Source: Mycolicibacterium chitae (GTDB taxonomy: Bacteria > Actinomycetota > Actinomycetes > Mycobacteriales > Mycobacteriaceae). From it: a stretch of 64,000 nucleotides of DNA. The translations under genes and the position numbers were made by a program. The notes under the pieces were generated by a model. That model made no database searches, was not told the DNA's origin, and saw nothing but the letters and a program-made list of their open reading frames with translations. The stretch is taken from positions 186,001-250,000 of the forward strand of contig NZ_LR134355.1 of NCBI RefSeq assembly GCF_900637205.1, given 5' to 3'. Numbering within the stretch: position 1 is the stretch's first letter; each line of letters begins with the position of its first letter. This document shows positions 25,556 to 34,709 of the stretch, piece after piece.

Positions 25556-25939
25556 TCACTGCGCGGCGGGCTCGGCGGGAGCGGGTTCGGGTGCGGGTTC
25601 GTCGCGCCGCTTCTGCCACGGCCAGCGGCCGGTGATCTCCAGTTCCAGCGACCAGCTCAGGAAGGTCCGGATCAGCACGATGCCGGCCAGCACGCCGATG
25701 CTCTCCATGGTCGGGGTGATGGCCACGGTACGGATGATGTCCGCGGCCACCAGCAACTCGAGGCCCAGCAGGATCGCCCGGCCCAGCTGACTGCGGAACA
25801 GCCGGTAGGTGTTCGGCGTCCGGTTCAGCAACCGGCCGATGGCCACGCCCGCCGCCAGCACGGCGCCCAGGGCGATGACCGCCACCCCGACGCCGTCGAT
25901 GACTTTGCCGACGGTCTCGATGGCCTCATAGAATCCCAT
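25556..25939 (-). CDS. DUF1622 membrane protein
   Basis: 127 residues from ATG 25939 (MGFYEAIETVGKVIDGVGV). Three hydrophobic helices, at about 15-37 (VAVIALGAVLAAGVAIG), 53-70 (AILLGLELLVAADIIRTV) and 78-95 (SIGVLAGIVLIRTFLSWSLE), with the family's E-L-x-x-A-D-I-I-R signature. The C-terminus is a Pro/Ala/Glu tail. Function unknown. It lies 43 bp from the APH gene on the same strand and could be cotranscribed. Confidence 0.85.
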   Translation of the reverse strand: MGFYEAIETVGKVIDGVGVAVIALGAVLAAGVAIGRLLNRTPNTYRLFRSQLGRAILLGLELLVAADIIRTVAITPTMESIGVLAGIVLIRTFLSWSLELEITGRWPWQKRRDEPAPEPAPAEPAAQ

Positions 25940-26087
25940 GTCAGGCAGGCTATCGGGGTGGGCCGAATCCTGGCACAAGACGGGGCCGCCTCGGCAGGGT
26001 TCGCACCGACCCGGAACAGCGCTTTCACAGCTCGCTCATAGGATGGGCACAGGGTCAACCCATTGAACAGAGAAACACTTGACGGTC

Positions 26088-26822
26088 ATGTCTTCCATAA
26101 CAGCTGAACGTGTCGTGATGCGCCGCCCGGACGGCAGCCCGATCAACGTGCTGGTGGTCGACGACGAGACCGTGCTGGCCGAGATGGTGTCGATGGCGCT
26201 GCGCTACGAGGGCTGGTCCATCAGCACCGCCGGCGACGGCGCCGGGGCCATCGCCGCGGCCCGTACCACCCGCCCCGACGTGGTGGTGCTCGACGTGATG
26301 CTGCCGGACATGAGCGGCCTGGACGTGCTGCGCCGGCTGCGCGAGCAGAACCCGGGCCTGCCGGTGCTGCTGCTCACCGCCAAGGACGCCGTCGAGGACC
26401 GCATCGCCGGGCTGACCGCCGGCGGCGACGACTACGTGACCAAGCCGTTCAGCATCGAAGAGGTCGTGCTGCGGCTGCGCGCGTTGCTGCGCCGCACCGG
26501 GGTGACCACCGAGGACAGCGGAGCCCAGATCGTCGTCGGCGACCTGGTGCTCGACGAGGACAGCCACGACGTGACCCGCGCCGGTGAGTCGATCTCGCTG
26601 ACCTCCACCGAGTTCGAACTCCTGCGCTTCATGATGCGCAACTCGAAGCGGGTGCTGTCCAAGGCGCAGATCCTGGACCGGGTCTGGAGCTACGACTTCG
26701 GGGGCCGGTCCAACATCGTCGAGCTCTACATCTCCTATCTGCGCAAGAAGATCGACAACGGCCGCGAGCCCATGATCCACACCCTGCGGGGAGCGGGGTA
26801 TGTCCTCAAGCCCGCGGTCTGA
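26088..26822 (+). CDS. tcrX: Two-component response regulator TcrX
   Basis: 244 residues from ATG 26088; a TTG three codons earlier is possible. OmpR/PhoB type. The receiver domain has VLVVDDE, phosphoacceptor Asp69 in VVVLDVMLPDMSG, LLTAK and Lys in YVTKPF. The winged-helix domain contains LTSTEFELLRFMMRNSKRVLSKAQIL and the YISYLRKKID recognition helix with RGAGYVL. The gene overlaps the kinase gene by 23 bp. In M. tuberculosis TcrX/TcrY is an iron-responsive pair with few known targets. Confidence 0.93.
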   Translation: MSSITAERVVMRRPDGSPINVLVVDDETVLAEMVSMALRYEGWSISTAGDGAGAIAAARTTRPDVVVLDVMLPDMSGLDVLRRLREQNPGLPVLLLTAKDAVEDRIAGLTAGGDDYVTKPFSIEEVVLRLRALLRRTGVTTEDSGAQIVVGDLVLDEDSHDVTRAGESISLTSTEFELLRFMMRNSKRVLSKAQILDRVWSYDFGGRSNIVELYISYLRKKIDNGREPMIHTLRGAGYVLKPAV

Positions 26823-28314
26823 GCGGGAATCCCGAGTATCCGAGCCCCCCAGCTGGCGTTCACCCAGCACGTGGTCGCTGCGCTCCAGGCTGGTCGTCGG
26901 GCAGGTCCTCCTGCTGACGCTGGCCTTCGTCGTCGTCGGCGTCGCCACCGAACTTGCGTTGCGGCAGTACCTGATGAACCAGCTGGACTCCGCGCTGCGG
27001 GACACGGCGCACCGGTCGGTGATGATGTCGGGGTTCCCGCCGCCGCCGGACTTCCCGCGCGCCGCCGGTCCCGGGCCGTCGTTCCTTGACGCGCCCGGCC
27101 AGCCCGTCGGCCTGGTCTCCGCGGTGATCCACGCCGACGGCACGATCAACGCCGGCGTGCTGACCAGCTCCGGTGAGCGCGGCGAACTCGACGACGAGGC
27201 CCTCGCCCAACTCAGCGCGGTGCCGCCGCGACGCTTCCCGGAGACGCTGGTGGTCGACGACGTGGGTCGCTACCGCGTGCTGGCCATCCCCGACCGTCGC
27301 GGCAACGTCGTGGTCACCGGACTGCCCAAGGCCGAGATCAACGACACCATGATCCGGGTGGCGGTGATCTTCGCGACGGTGGCCGCGGTGGTGCTGTTCG
27401 TCGCGTCGATCCTGGGGATCGCCATCACCCGGCGCGCGCTGACGCCGCTGAACCGGGTCGCGGCCACCGCGCGCGAGGTGGCCAACCTGCCGCTGGACCG
27501 TGGCGAGGTGACGATGCCGGTCCGGGTGCCCGATCGCAACATCCATCCCGCCACCGAGGTCGGCCAGATGGGGTCGGCGCTCAACCGGATGCTCGACCAC
27601 ATCTCCGCGGCACTGTCCACCCGCCAGGCCAGCGAGACCCGGGTGCGCCAGTTCGTCGCCGACGCCAGCCACGAGTTGCGCACGCCGCTGACCGCCATCC
27701 GCGGTTACGCCGAACTGGCCCAGCGGCATCGCGGCGACCTGCCCGAGGAGGTGGCCCACGCGATGGGCCGGGTGTCCTCGGAGGCCGAGCGGATGACCAA
27801 CCTGGTCGAGGACCTGCTGCTGTTGGCCCGACTGGATTCCGGGCGGCCGCTGGACCGCGAACAGGTCGACCTGTCGCAGGTGGCCGTCGACGCGGTGGCC
27901 GACGCCCACGTCGCCGGACCCGACCACGGGTGGAACCTGGATCTGCCCGACGAGCCCGTGGTGGTCGTCGGCGACGGCGCCCGGCTGCATCAGGTGCTGG
28001 CCAACCTGCTGACCAACGCGCGCGTGCACACCGCGGCGGGCACCACGGTCACCGTCGCGCTGACCGACACCGCCACGCAAACTGTTGTGACCGTCCGGGA
28101 TAACGGTCCCGGCATCCCGCCGGAGCTGCAGCCCGAGGTGTTCGAGCGGTTCGCGCGCGGCGACTCGTCGCGTTCCCGCAAGGGCGGCAGCACCGGGCTG
28201 GGCCTGGCGATCGTGGCTGCCGTCGTCAAAGCCCACCGCGGCAGCATCGAATTGCGCAGCGTCCCCGGGGACACGGTGTTCACGGTGCGGCTGCCGCACG
28301 CCCCCGAGACCTGA
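26800..28314 (+). CDS. tcrY: Two-component sensor histidine kinase TcrY
   Basis: 504 residues from ATG 26800 behind GGAGCGGGGT. Two transmembrane helices (about 30-53, VVGQVLLLTLAFVVVGVAT; and about 186-208, VIFATVAAVVLFVASILG) flank a periplasmic sensor with a Pro-rich PPPPDFPRAAGPGP stretch. Then HAMP, the phospho-His291 in FVADASHELRTPLTAIRG, and an ATPase domain with NLLTNARVHT, VRDNGPGIPPE and GSTGLGLAIV. Its partner is TcrX. In M. tuberculosis lpqH follows tcrY, as recalled; here the next gene is the alkyl sulfatase. Confidence 0.93.
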   Translation: MSSSPRSERESRVSEPPSWRSPSTWSLRSRLVVGQVLLLTLAFVVVGVATELALRQYLMNQLDSALRDTAHRSVMMSGFPPPPDFPRAAGPGPSFLDAPGQPVGLVSAVIHADGTINAGVLTSSGERGELDDEALAQLSAVPPRRFPETLVVDDVGRYRVLAIPDRRGNVVVTGLPKAEINDTMIRVAVIFATVAAVVLFVASILGIAITRRALTPLNRVAATAREVANLPLDRGEVTMPVRVPDRNIHPATEVGQMGSALNRMLDHISAALSTRQASETRVRQFVADASHELRTPLTAIRGYAELAQRHRGDLPEEVAHAMGRVSSEAERMTNLVEDLLLLARLDSGRPLDREQVDLSQVAVDAVADAHVAGPDHGWNLDLPDEPVVVVGDGARLHQVLANLLTNARVHTAAGTTVTVALTDTATQTVVTVRDNGPGIPPELQPEVFERFARGDSSRSRKGGSTGLGLAIVAAVVKAHRGSIELRSVPGDTVFTVRLPHAPET

Positions 28315-28368
28315 GCCAGGATCGTCGTTTCGCCCGACCGAAGGCAAGTGGAGGGTGAGACTGGGGCC

Positions 28369-30246
28369 ATGGAACCCCAGGCACCCGCACCCAATATCGA
28401 GGCCGCCCACCGGGAGCACCGCAACACGCTGCCGTTCGCGGACACCCGGGATTTCGAGGACGCCGACCGCGGCTTCCTCGGCGCGCTCGACCCTTGCGTG
28501 ATCCGCGCGGCCGACGGGCGGGTGGTGTGGGACAACGACAGCTACGCGTTCCTCGACGGCGAGGCCCCGACCACGGTGCACCCCAGTCTGTGGCGGCAAA
28601 GCCAGCTGTGCGCCAAACAGGGCCTCTACCAGGTGGTCGAGGGCATCTACCAGGTGCGCGGCCTGGACCTGTCCAACATCAGCTTCATCGAATCGGACAC
28701 CGGCATCATCGTCATCGATCCGCTGGTGTGCACCGAGACGGCGGCCGCGGCGTTGGCGCTGTACCGCAAGCACCGCGGCGATCGTCGGGTGATCGCCGTC
28801 ATCTACACCCACAGCCACGTCGACCATTTCGGCGGCGTGCTCGGCGTGACCAGCCAGGCCGAGGTGGACGCCGGCAAGGTCGCGGTGATAGCTCCCGCGG
28901 GCTTCACCGAGCACGCGGTGCAGGAGAACATCTATGCCGGCACCGCGATGGCGCGCCGGGCCGGCTACATGTACGGCGCGGCTCTGCCGCGCGGTCCGCA
29001 GGGTCAGGTGGGCTGCGGGCTGGGGCAGACGCCGTCGGTTGGCGAGGTCGCGCTGATCGTGCCGACCCTCGACATCACCACCACCGGCGAGACGCACAGC
29101 ATCGACGGCGTCGAGATCGAGTTCCAGATGGCCCCGGGCACCGAGGCGCCGGCCGAAATGCACTTCTACTTCCCGCGATTCCGCGCGCTGTGCATGGCGG
29201 AGAACGCCACCCACAACCTGCACAACCTGTTGACGCTGCGCGGGGCCCTGGTGCGCGACCCGCACGGCTGGGCGGGCTACCTCACCGAGGCGCTGGACAC
29301 CTTCGCCGACCGTGCCGACGTGGTGTTCGCCTCGCATCACTGGCCGACCTGGGGTCGCGAGCGGATCGTGGAATACCTTTCGCTGCAACGGGATCTGTAC
29401 GCCTACCTGCACGACCAAACCCTGCGTCAGCTCAACCAGGGCTACACCGGGATCGAGATCGCCGAGGACTTCCAGCTGCCGCCCGCGCTGCAGCAGGCCT
29501 GGCACACCCGCGGCTACTACGGCTCGGTGAGCCACAACGTCAAGGCCGTCTACCAGCGTTACATGGGCTGGTTCGACGGGAATCCGGCTCGGTTGTGGGC
29601 GCATCCGCCGGCGGCGATCGGGCCGCGCTACGTGGCGGCCATGGGCGGCGCGGACCGCGTTGTCGAGATCGCCGAACAGGCCTTCGAGGACGGCGACTAT
29701 CGTTGGGCCGCAACGCTGTTGGATCATGTCATGTTCACCGACGCCGAACACGACGAGGCCCGCAAGCTCTACGCCGCCACCCTGCAGCAGCTGGCCTACG
29801 GCGCGGAGAACGGGCCGTGGCGCAACTTCTTCCTGGCCGGGGCCACCGAACTGATCGACGGTAACTTCGGCACCCCGACCCAGTCCGGATCGCCGACGAT
29901 GATGGCTCAGCTGAGCCCCGAGCAGATCTTCGACGCGCTGGCCATCAGCGTCAACGGGCCCCGGTCCTGGCATCTGGACCTGGCCTTCGACGTCACCTTC
30001 GACGACCTCGGCACCAACTACCGGCTGAGCCTGCGCAACGGCGTGCTGGTGCACCGCAAGGTGCCGGCCGCTCCGTCGAGCGTGACCGCCACGCTGAAGC
30101 TGGCGGCCAAGACCCGGTTGCTCAGCCTGGCGCTGGGGGATCAGAGCTCGCCGGGGCTCGAGATCAGCGGCGACGCCGCGGCGCTGCAGGAGTTCACCGC
30201 GGTGCTGGACGCCCCGGACCCGGCGTTCAACATCGTCACGCCGTGA
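28369..30246 (+). CDS. Alkyl sulfatase, metallo-beta-lactamase fold (Rv3762c type)
   Basis: 625 residues from ATG 28369; a GTG at 28348 would add seven. Zn-binding core T-H-S-H-V-D-H-F-G-G with His148, His150, Asp152 and His153, and a second ligand set in MAENATHNLHNLLTLRG. A helical dimerisation region follows, with the C-terminal SCP2-like lipid-binding domain (about 500-625). SdsA1/BDS1 enzymes hydrolyse long-chain alkyl sulfates such as dodecyl sulfate. It ends 1 bp from the convergent TetR gene, a possible regulator. Confidence 0.9.
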   Translation: MEPQAPAPNIEAAHREHRNTLPFADTRDFEDADRGFLGALDPCVIRAADGRVVWDNDSYAFLDGEAPTTVHPSLWRQSQLCAKQGLYQVVEGIYQVRGLDLSNISFIESDTGIIVIDPLVCTETAAAALALYRKHRGDRRVIAVIYTHSHVDHFGGVLGVTSQAEVDAGKVAVIAPAGFTEHAVQENIYAGTAMARRAGYMYGAALPRGPQGQVGCGLGQTPSVGEVALIVPTLDITTTGETHSIDGVEIEFQMAPGTEAPAEMHFYFPRFRALCMAENATHNLHNLLTLRGALVRDPHGWAGYLTEALDTFADRADVVFASHHWPTWGRERIVEYLSLQRDLYAYLHDQTLRQLNQGYTGIEIAEDFQLPPALQQAWHTRGYYGSVSHNVKAVYQRYMGWFDGNPARLWAHPPAAIGPRYVAAMGGADRVVEIAEQAFEDGDYRWAATLLDHVMFTDAEHDEARKLYAATLQQLAYGAENGPWRNFFLAGATELIDGNFGTPTQSGSPTMMAQLSPEQIFDALAISVNGPRSWHLDLAFDVTFDDLGTNYRLSLRNGVLVHRKVPAAPSSVTATLKLAAKTRLLSLALGDQSSPGLEISGDAAALQEFTAVLDAPDPAFNIVTP

Positions 30247-30247
30247 G

Positions 30248-30835
30248 TCAGCGCGCGCCGATCCCGCGCAGGCAGAAGTTCACCACGTGCTCGATGTCGC
30301 GGGGCTCGGGGCGCCGGCCGGCCCCGAAGTAGCGTCGCATGGTGCCCGTGGCGCACTGGAACACCAGTTCGGCGTCGCGGGGCGAACGGCCGAGGGCGGC
30401 AATGGGTTCGGCGAGCAGATCCCGCATCGGCGCCATCATCTCGCTGTGGGCGACGCTGCGGTTGGCCGAGGCCGACATCTGCGCGGTGGTCGCGCGGCTG
30501 GTGCTCAGCAGGTCCGGGTCGGCCACCTGCTCGAGGACGCCCTCGACCCAGCGGGCGATCTTCTGCGCCGGGTCGGTCTCCTTGGCCATCTGCCGTTCCA
30601 GCGAGGCCACCGTGCGCGCCACCCCGCGCTCCATCACCGCCACGAACAACTCGTCCTTGCTGGCGAAGTAGCGGTAGAACGCCTTGTTCGACGAGTTGGC
30701 CGCGGCCACGATGTCGCTGACCCTGGGCGTGGCGGGGGCCACCCGCTGCATCACCTCGACGGCGGCGCCGAGGATGCGCTCGACCTCGTCGACGGCGCCG
30801 TCGGTGCCCTCGTCGGTACTGCTGTGCGTCGTCAT
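30248..30835 (-). CDS. TetR family transcriptional regulator
   Basis: 195 residues. The N-terminal HTH reads ILGAAVEVMQRVAPATPRVSDIVAAANSSNKAFYRYFASKDEL (shown here as the overall span, positions about 20-63), with the typical FYRYFxSKDEL end. The effector domain is helical. The gene is convergent with, and one base away from, the alkyl sulfatase. Its promoter faces the histidine phosphatase gene. Target unknown. Confidence 0.9.
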   Translation of the reverse strand: MTTHSSTDEGTDGAVDEVERILGAAVEVMQRVAPATPRVSDIVAAANSSNKAFYRYFASKDELFVAVMERGVARTVASLERQMAKETDPAQKIARWVEGVLEQVADPDLLSTSRATTAQMSASANRSVAHSEMMAPMRDLLAEPIAALGRSPRDAELVFQCATGTMRRYFGAGRRPEPRDIEHVVNFCLRGIGAR

Positions 30836-30928
30836 CCCTGCTCACCACCCCTGCGTCCGCGTCCGCGCATGGGCCTTATCGTTGCACGGGCACGTCAATC
30901 CATTGGGACCCAGCGGAGGATGATCGGG

Positions 30929-31549
30929 ATGCAACTGCTGTTGATACGGCACGCCCTGCCGCATCGCAGCGAGCACGGCAACGGTTCGGATCCCGAACTG
31001 GCCGATGCCGGCTGGGAGCAGGCCCGACGGTTGCCGGCGGCGCTGGAGCGGTATCCGCTGGCGCGGCTGCTCAGCAGCCCGCAGCGGCGGGCCAGGCAGA
31101 CCGCTGAACCGCTGGGGACGGCGCGCGGGCTCGAGATCGAGCTCGAGCCGCGGCTGGCCGAGTACGACCGCGACATGGCCGGCTACGTGCCCATCGAGCA
31201 GTTGCGCAGCGAACGGCCCGAGGACTGGGCCCGGATGGCCGAGGGTCGGCTGCCCGACGGCGTCGACGAGGGCGAGTTCAAGGCCCGGATCAGCGGCGCG
31301 GTCGCCGACATCGTCGCCGCCGCCGACCACGACGACACGGTCGCGGTGTTCAGTCACGGCGGCGTCATCAACGTCCTGCTGCACGAGATCCTGGGCACCC
31401 GGCGGTTGCTGTCGTTTCCCATCGACTACGTCTCGGTGACGCGTCTGCTGTTCTCCCGCACCGGTCAGGCCAGCGTGGCCGCCGTCAACGGCACCGAGCA
31501 CGTCTGGGACCTGCTGCCGCGCAATCAGCGCCGCCGCCCGGCTCAGTAG
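30929..31549 (+). CDS. Histidine phosphatase (phosphoglycerate mutase) family protein
   Basis: 206 residues from ATG 30929, chosen over ATG 30920 because GGAGGA is 8 bases upstream of it. The catalytic LLLIRHALP motif replaces the RHG tripeptide with RHA; the second His is in VAVFSHGGVINVLLHE and an Arg in SSPQRRARQTAEPL. A broad-specificity phosphatase of the branch 1 family; substrate unknown. It ends seven bases inside the convergent LapA-like gene. Confidence 0.88.
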   Translation: MQLLLIRHALPHRSEHGNGSDPELADAGWEQARRLPAALERYPLARLLSSPQRRARQTAEPLGTARGLEIELEPRLAEYDRDMAGYVPIEQLRSERPEDWARMAEGRLPDGVDEGEFKARISGAVADIVAAADHDDTVAVFSHGGVINVLLHEILGTRRLLSFPIDYVSVTRLLFSRTGQASVAAVNGTEHVWDLLPRNQRRRPAQ

Positions 31550-31881
31550 CCGGTCCCGAACTTCCGGTTCAGTTTGGCCGCGCGGCGCAGCTGGAACATC
31601 CGCACGGCGCCCACCGCGACGGTGATCAGCCCGCCGGCGACCGCGGCGAACAGGATGGCGACCCCCAACGGCAGGGTCCAGTGCCAGCCGAGGAAGGCGA
31701 ACGCCGTCGACGCCGTGTTCTGCGCGATGAAGATCAGCAACACGATCAAAATCAGGAAACCCAAGATCAGCGCGGTCCACAGCGCCGCGGCCTTGGTGAA
31801 CTTTGTTTCGGCGCCGGGTTCCTGCGACGCGGCAGGGGACGGGCCGTCGGGAGTCGGTGGCACACTCGGATCACTGCTCAT
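31543..31881 (-). CDS. LapA-domain membrane protein (Rv3760-like)
   Basis: 112 residues. A Pro/Ser-rich cytosolic N-terminus precedes two transmembrane helices: WTALILGFLILIVLLIFIA at about 35-53 and LPLGVAILFAAVAGGLITV at about 70-88. The NTASTAFAFLGWHWTLPLG connector is the LapA/DUF1049 hallmark. A basic RRAAKLNRKF tail follows. Position next to proX matches Rv3760. Its role is unclear; related proteins act in membrane assembly or lipopolysaccharide pathways of other bacteria. Confidence 0.8.
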   Translation of the reverse strand: MSSDPSVPPTPDGPSPAASQEPGAETKFTKAAALWTALILGFLILIVLLIFIAQNTASTAFAFLGWHWTLPLGVAILFAAVAGGLITVAVGAVRMFQLRRAAKLNRKFGTGY

Positions 31882-31986
31882 ACCGCCATCTTTGCCCTTT
31901 CCGGCAAAGAAGCAAACAGCTTCGCGGTGTGTTCACGCCGCGTCAAACCGCCCCAGATCGCGGGCTCGCCCACTAGTGTCGCCCGA

Positions 31987-32934
31987 ATGACCACGCGGGC
32001 GCCACGTTGGGCTGCTGCGCTGCTGGCTCTCGTCCTGGCCGTGTCGGCCTCGGCGTGCGGCAGTTCCAATCCGTTGGGCGGGGGCGCCGCCTCCGGGGAT
32101 CTCAAGACGGTGGTGGTCGGCTCGGCCGATTTCCCCGAGTCGAAGATCCTCGGCGAGATCTACGCCCAGGCCCTCGAGGCCAACGGCTTCACGGTGGGCC
32201 GCCAGTTCGGCATCGGCAGTCGCGAGACCTACATCCCGGCGCTACAGGACTATTCGATCGACCTGGTGCCGGAGTACACCGGCAACCTGCTGAACTATTT
32301 CGATCCGGAGGCCACCGCCGCCACCCCGGAGGCCGTCGAGTTGGCGCTGCACCGCGCGCTGCCGGGCGGGCTGGCCATGCTGACCCCGTCGCCGGCCGCC
32401 GACGTCGACACCGTCGCGGTCACCGCGCAGACCGCCGAACGCTGGAACCTGACGAGCATCGGCGACCTCGCGCAGCATTCCGCGGAGGTGAAGTTCGGTG
32501 CGCCCTCGGAGTTCCTGAGCCGCCGCGAGGGCCTGCCGGGGCTCAAGGAGATCTACGGCCTGGACATCGCCCCGCACAACTTCGTCGCGATCAGCGACGG
32601 CGGCGGCCCGGCCACCGTGCGCGCGCTGGTCGACGGCACCGTGACGGCGGCCAACATCTTCTCCACCTCGCCGGCGATCGCGCAGAACGACCTGGTGGTG
32701 CTGGCCGACCCGGAGAACAACTTCCCCGCGGCCAACGTGGTGCCGGTGGTCAACTCCCAGAAGATGTCCGACGACCTCAAGCGCATCCTCGACGCCGTAT
32801 CGGCCGCGCTGACCACCGAGGCGCTGATCGAGCTGAACACCTCGGTGTCCGGCAACGCCGGCATCGACCCGGACGAGGCCGCGCGGAACTGGGTGCGGGA
32901 CAACGGGTTCGACCAGCCCCTGGCGGACAAGTGA
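31987..32934 (+). CDS. proX: Osmoprotectant ABC transporter substrate-binding lipoprotein ProX
   Basis: 315 residues from ATG 31987, the same length remembered for M. tuberculosis ProX (Rv3759c). Signal peptide with lipobox SASACG (Cys near residue 23). OpuAC-type periplasmic domain: VVVGSADFPESKILGEIYAQ, YIPALQDYSIDLVPEYTGNLL, and NIFSTSPAIAQNDLVVL. It captures glycine betaine, choline or similar compatible solutes and passes them to ProWZ. Its stop overlaps the proV GTG. Confidence 0.92.
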   Translation: MTTRAPRWAAALLALVLAVSASACGSSNPLGGGAASGDLKTVVVGSADFPESKILGEIYAQALEANGFTVGRQFGIGSRETYIPALQDYSIDLVPEYTGNLLNYFDPEATAATPEAVELALHRALPGGLAMLTPSPAADVDTVAVTAQTAERWNLTSIGDLAQHSAEVKFGAPSEFLSRREGLPGLKEIYGLDIAPHNFVAISDGGGPATVRALVDGTVTAANIFSTSPAIAQNDLVVLADPENNFPAANVVPVVNSQKMSDDLKRILDAVSAALTTEALIELNTSVSGNAGIDPDEAARNWVRDNGFDQPLADK

Positions 32935-34046
32935 TCCATTTCCAGGACGTCACCAAGACGTATCCCGACGGCACCGTCGCCGTCGACCGGCTGACCTTGG
33001 AGGTCCCCACCGGGACGCTGGCCGCGTTCGTCGGGCCGTCCGGCTGCGGCAAGACGACCTCCATGCGGATGATCAACCGGATGATCGAGCCCACCTCGGG
33101 CACGCTGACCGTCGACGGTCGCGACGTCTCCACCGTGGACCCGGTCAAGCTGCGCCTGGGCATCGGCTACGTCATCCAGAGCGCCGGGCTGATGCCCCAT
33201 CAGCGGGTCATCGACAACGTCGCCACGGTACCGGTGCTGCGCGGGGAGTCCCGGCGCAAGGCCCGGCAGCAGGCCTACGGCGTGCTCGAACGCGTCGGCC
33301 TGGACCCCAAGCTGGCCAAGCGGTATCCCGCGCAACTGTCCGGCGGTCAGCAGCAGCGCGTCGGGGTGGCCCGGGCGCTGGCCGCCGACCCGCCGATCCT
33401 GCTGATGGACGAGCCGTTCAGCGCCGTCGACCCGGTGGTCCGCGACGAGTTGCAGGCCGAGATCCGCCGCCTGCAGGACGAGTTGCACAAGACCGTCGTG
33501 TTCGTCACCCACGACATCGACGAGGCGCTCAAGCTCGGCGATCAGGTCGCGGTGTTCGGCCGCGGCGGGGTGCTGCAGCAGTACGACCCGCCGGCGCGGC
33601 TGCTGTCGAACCCGGCCAACGACTTCGTCGCGGGCTTCGTCGGCGCCGACCGCGGCTACCGCGGGCTGCAGTTCTTCCACGCGACCGGGCTGCCGCTGCA
33701 CGAGCTGCGCAGCGTCGGGGAGGACGGCATCGCCGCCCTGGCGCTGGCCGCCGGGCAGTGGGCACTGGTCACCAAGGCCGACGGCAGCCCGTACGCCTGG
33801 ATCGACGCCGAAGGGGTGGCCCTGCGTCGCTCCGGAAAGTCGTTGTACGACAGCACCATCGCGGGCGGGTCGCTGTTCGGTCCGGACGACACCCTGCGGC
33901 AGGCGCTGGACGCGGCGCTGTCGTCGCCGTCGGGACTGGGCGTGGCCGTCGGGGCCGACGGCCGGGTCAGCGGCGGGGTGCGCGCCGAGGACGTGCTGGC
34001 GGCGCTGAGCGACCAGCGCGAACAACGCGCGCCCCGGCAGGGGTAA
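32931..34046 (+). CDS. proV: Osmoprotectant ABC transporter ATP-binding protein ProV
   Basis: 371 residues from GTG 32931 (GTGA overlap with proX). Walker A GPSGCGKTT at about 36, Q-loop VIQSAGLMPHQ, signature LSGGQQQRV, Walker B ILLMDEPFSAVD, and the switch His in VTHDIDEA. A C-terminal CBS-like regulatory region follows (about 250-360), including VTKADGSPYAWID and DTLRQALDAAL. It powers uptake of compatible solutes. Confidence 0.93.
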   Translation: MIHFQDVTKTYPDGTVAVDRLTLEVPTGTLAAFVGPSGCGKTTSMRMINRMIEPTSGTLTVDGRDVSTVDPVKLRLGIGYVIQSAGLMPHQRVIDNVATVPVLRGESRRKARQQAYGVLERVGLDPKLAKRYPAQLSGGQQQRVGVARALAADPPILLMDEPFSAVDPVVRDELQAEIRRLQDELHKTVVFVTHDIDEALKLGDQVAVFGRGGVLQQYDPPARLLSNPANDFVAGFVGADRGYRGLQFFHATGLPLHELRSVGEDGIAALALAAGQWALVTKADGSPYAWIDAEGVALRRSGKSLYDSTIAGGSLFGPDDTLRQALDAALSSPSGLGVAVGADGRVSGGVRAEDVLAALSDQREQRAPRQG

Positions 34047-34049
34047 GCA

Positions 34050-34709
34050 GTGCGCTACCTGCTGACGCACCTCGACACCGCCTGGGCGCTGACGGTCGTG
34101 CATCTGCGGCTGTCGCTGATCCCGATCGTGCTGGGCCTGCTGATCGCGGTGCCGCTGGGCGCAGCCGTGCAGCGCAGCACCGCGTGGCGGCGGCTGACGA
34201 CGGTGACCGCCAGCATCATCTTCACCATCCCGTCGCTCGCGCTGTTCGTGGTGCTGCCGCTGATCATCCCGACCCGGATCCTCGACGAGGCCAACGTCAT
34301 CGTCGCGCTCACGCTCTACACCGCGGCGCTGCTGGTGCGCGCGGTCCCCGAGGCGCTCGATGCGGTGCCCGAGCACGTGCGCGACGCGGCCACCGCCGTC
34401 GGCTACACCCGGGTCACCCAGCTGCTCAAAGTCGAACTACCGCTGGCGATTCCGGTGCTGGTCGCCAGCCTGCGGGTGGTGGCGGTCACCAACATCTCGA
34501 TGGTGTCGGTCGGTTCGGTGATCGGCATCGGCGGCCTGGGCACCTGGTTCACCGAGGGCTATCAGGCCGACAAGAGCGATCAGATCATCGCCGGCATCAT
34601 CGCGATCTTCGTGCTGGCCGTCGTCATCGACGCGCTGATCATGCTGGCCGGCCGGGCCATCACTCCGTGGGTGCGGGCCACCCGCGTCCGCAGCGGGGCG
34701 GCCACATGA
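34050..34709 (+). CDS. proW: Osmoprotectant ABC transporter permease ProW
   Basis: 219 residues from GTG 34050, 3 bp after proV. Hydrophobic with five to six helices. The EAA coupling loop reads ALDAVPEHVRDAATAVGYTR, which docks on ProV, followed by VELPLAIPVLVASLRVV. A typical OpuCB-like permease. Its stop overlaps the proZ start as ATGA. Confidence 0.92.
   Translation: MRYLLTHLDTAWALTVVHLRLSLIPIVLGLLIAVPLGAAVQRSTAWRRLTTVTASIIFTIPSLALFVVLPLIIPTRILDEANVIVALTLYTAALLVRAVPEALDAVPEHVRDAATAVGYTRVTQLLKVELPLAIPVLVASLRVVAVTNISMVSVGSVIGIGGLGTWFTEGYQADKSDQIIAGIIAIFVLAVVIDALIMLAGRAITPWVRATRVRSGAAT

Noticed and set aside
26860..30054. 1064-codon open frame antisense to tcrXY and the alkyl sulfatase
   Set aside because: It is a shadow frame created by high GC third positions; it has no domain, and the opposite strand carries well-conserved proteins.
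32553..34376. 607-codon antisense frame over proXV
   Set aside because: Low-complexity Arg/Gln/His-rich translation typical of a GC shadow; proX and proV are convincing on the other strand.
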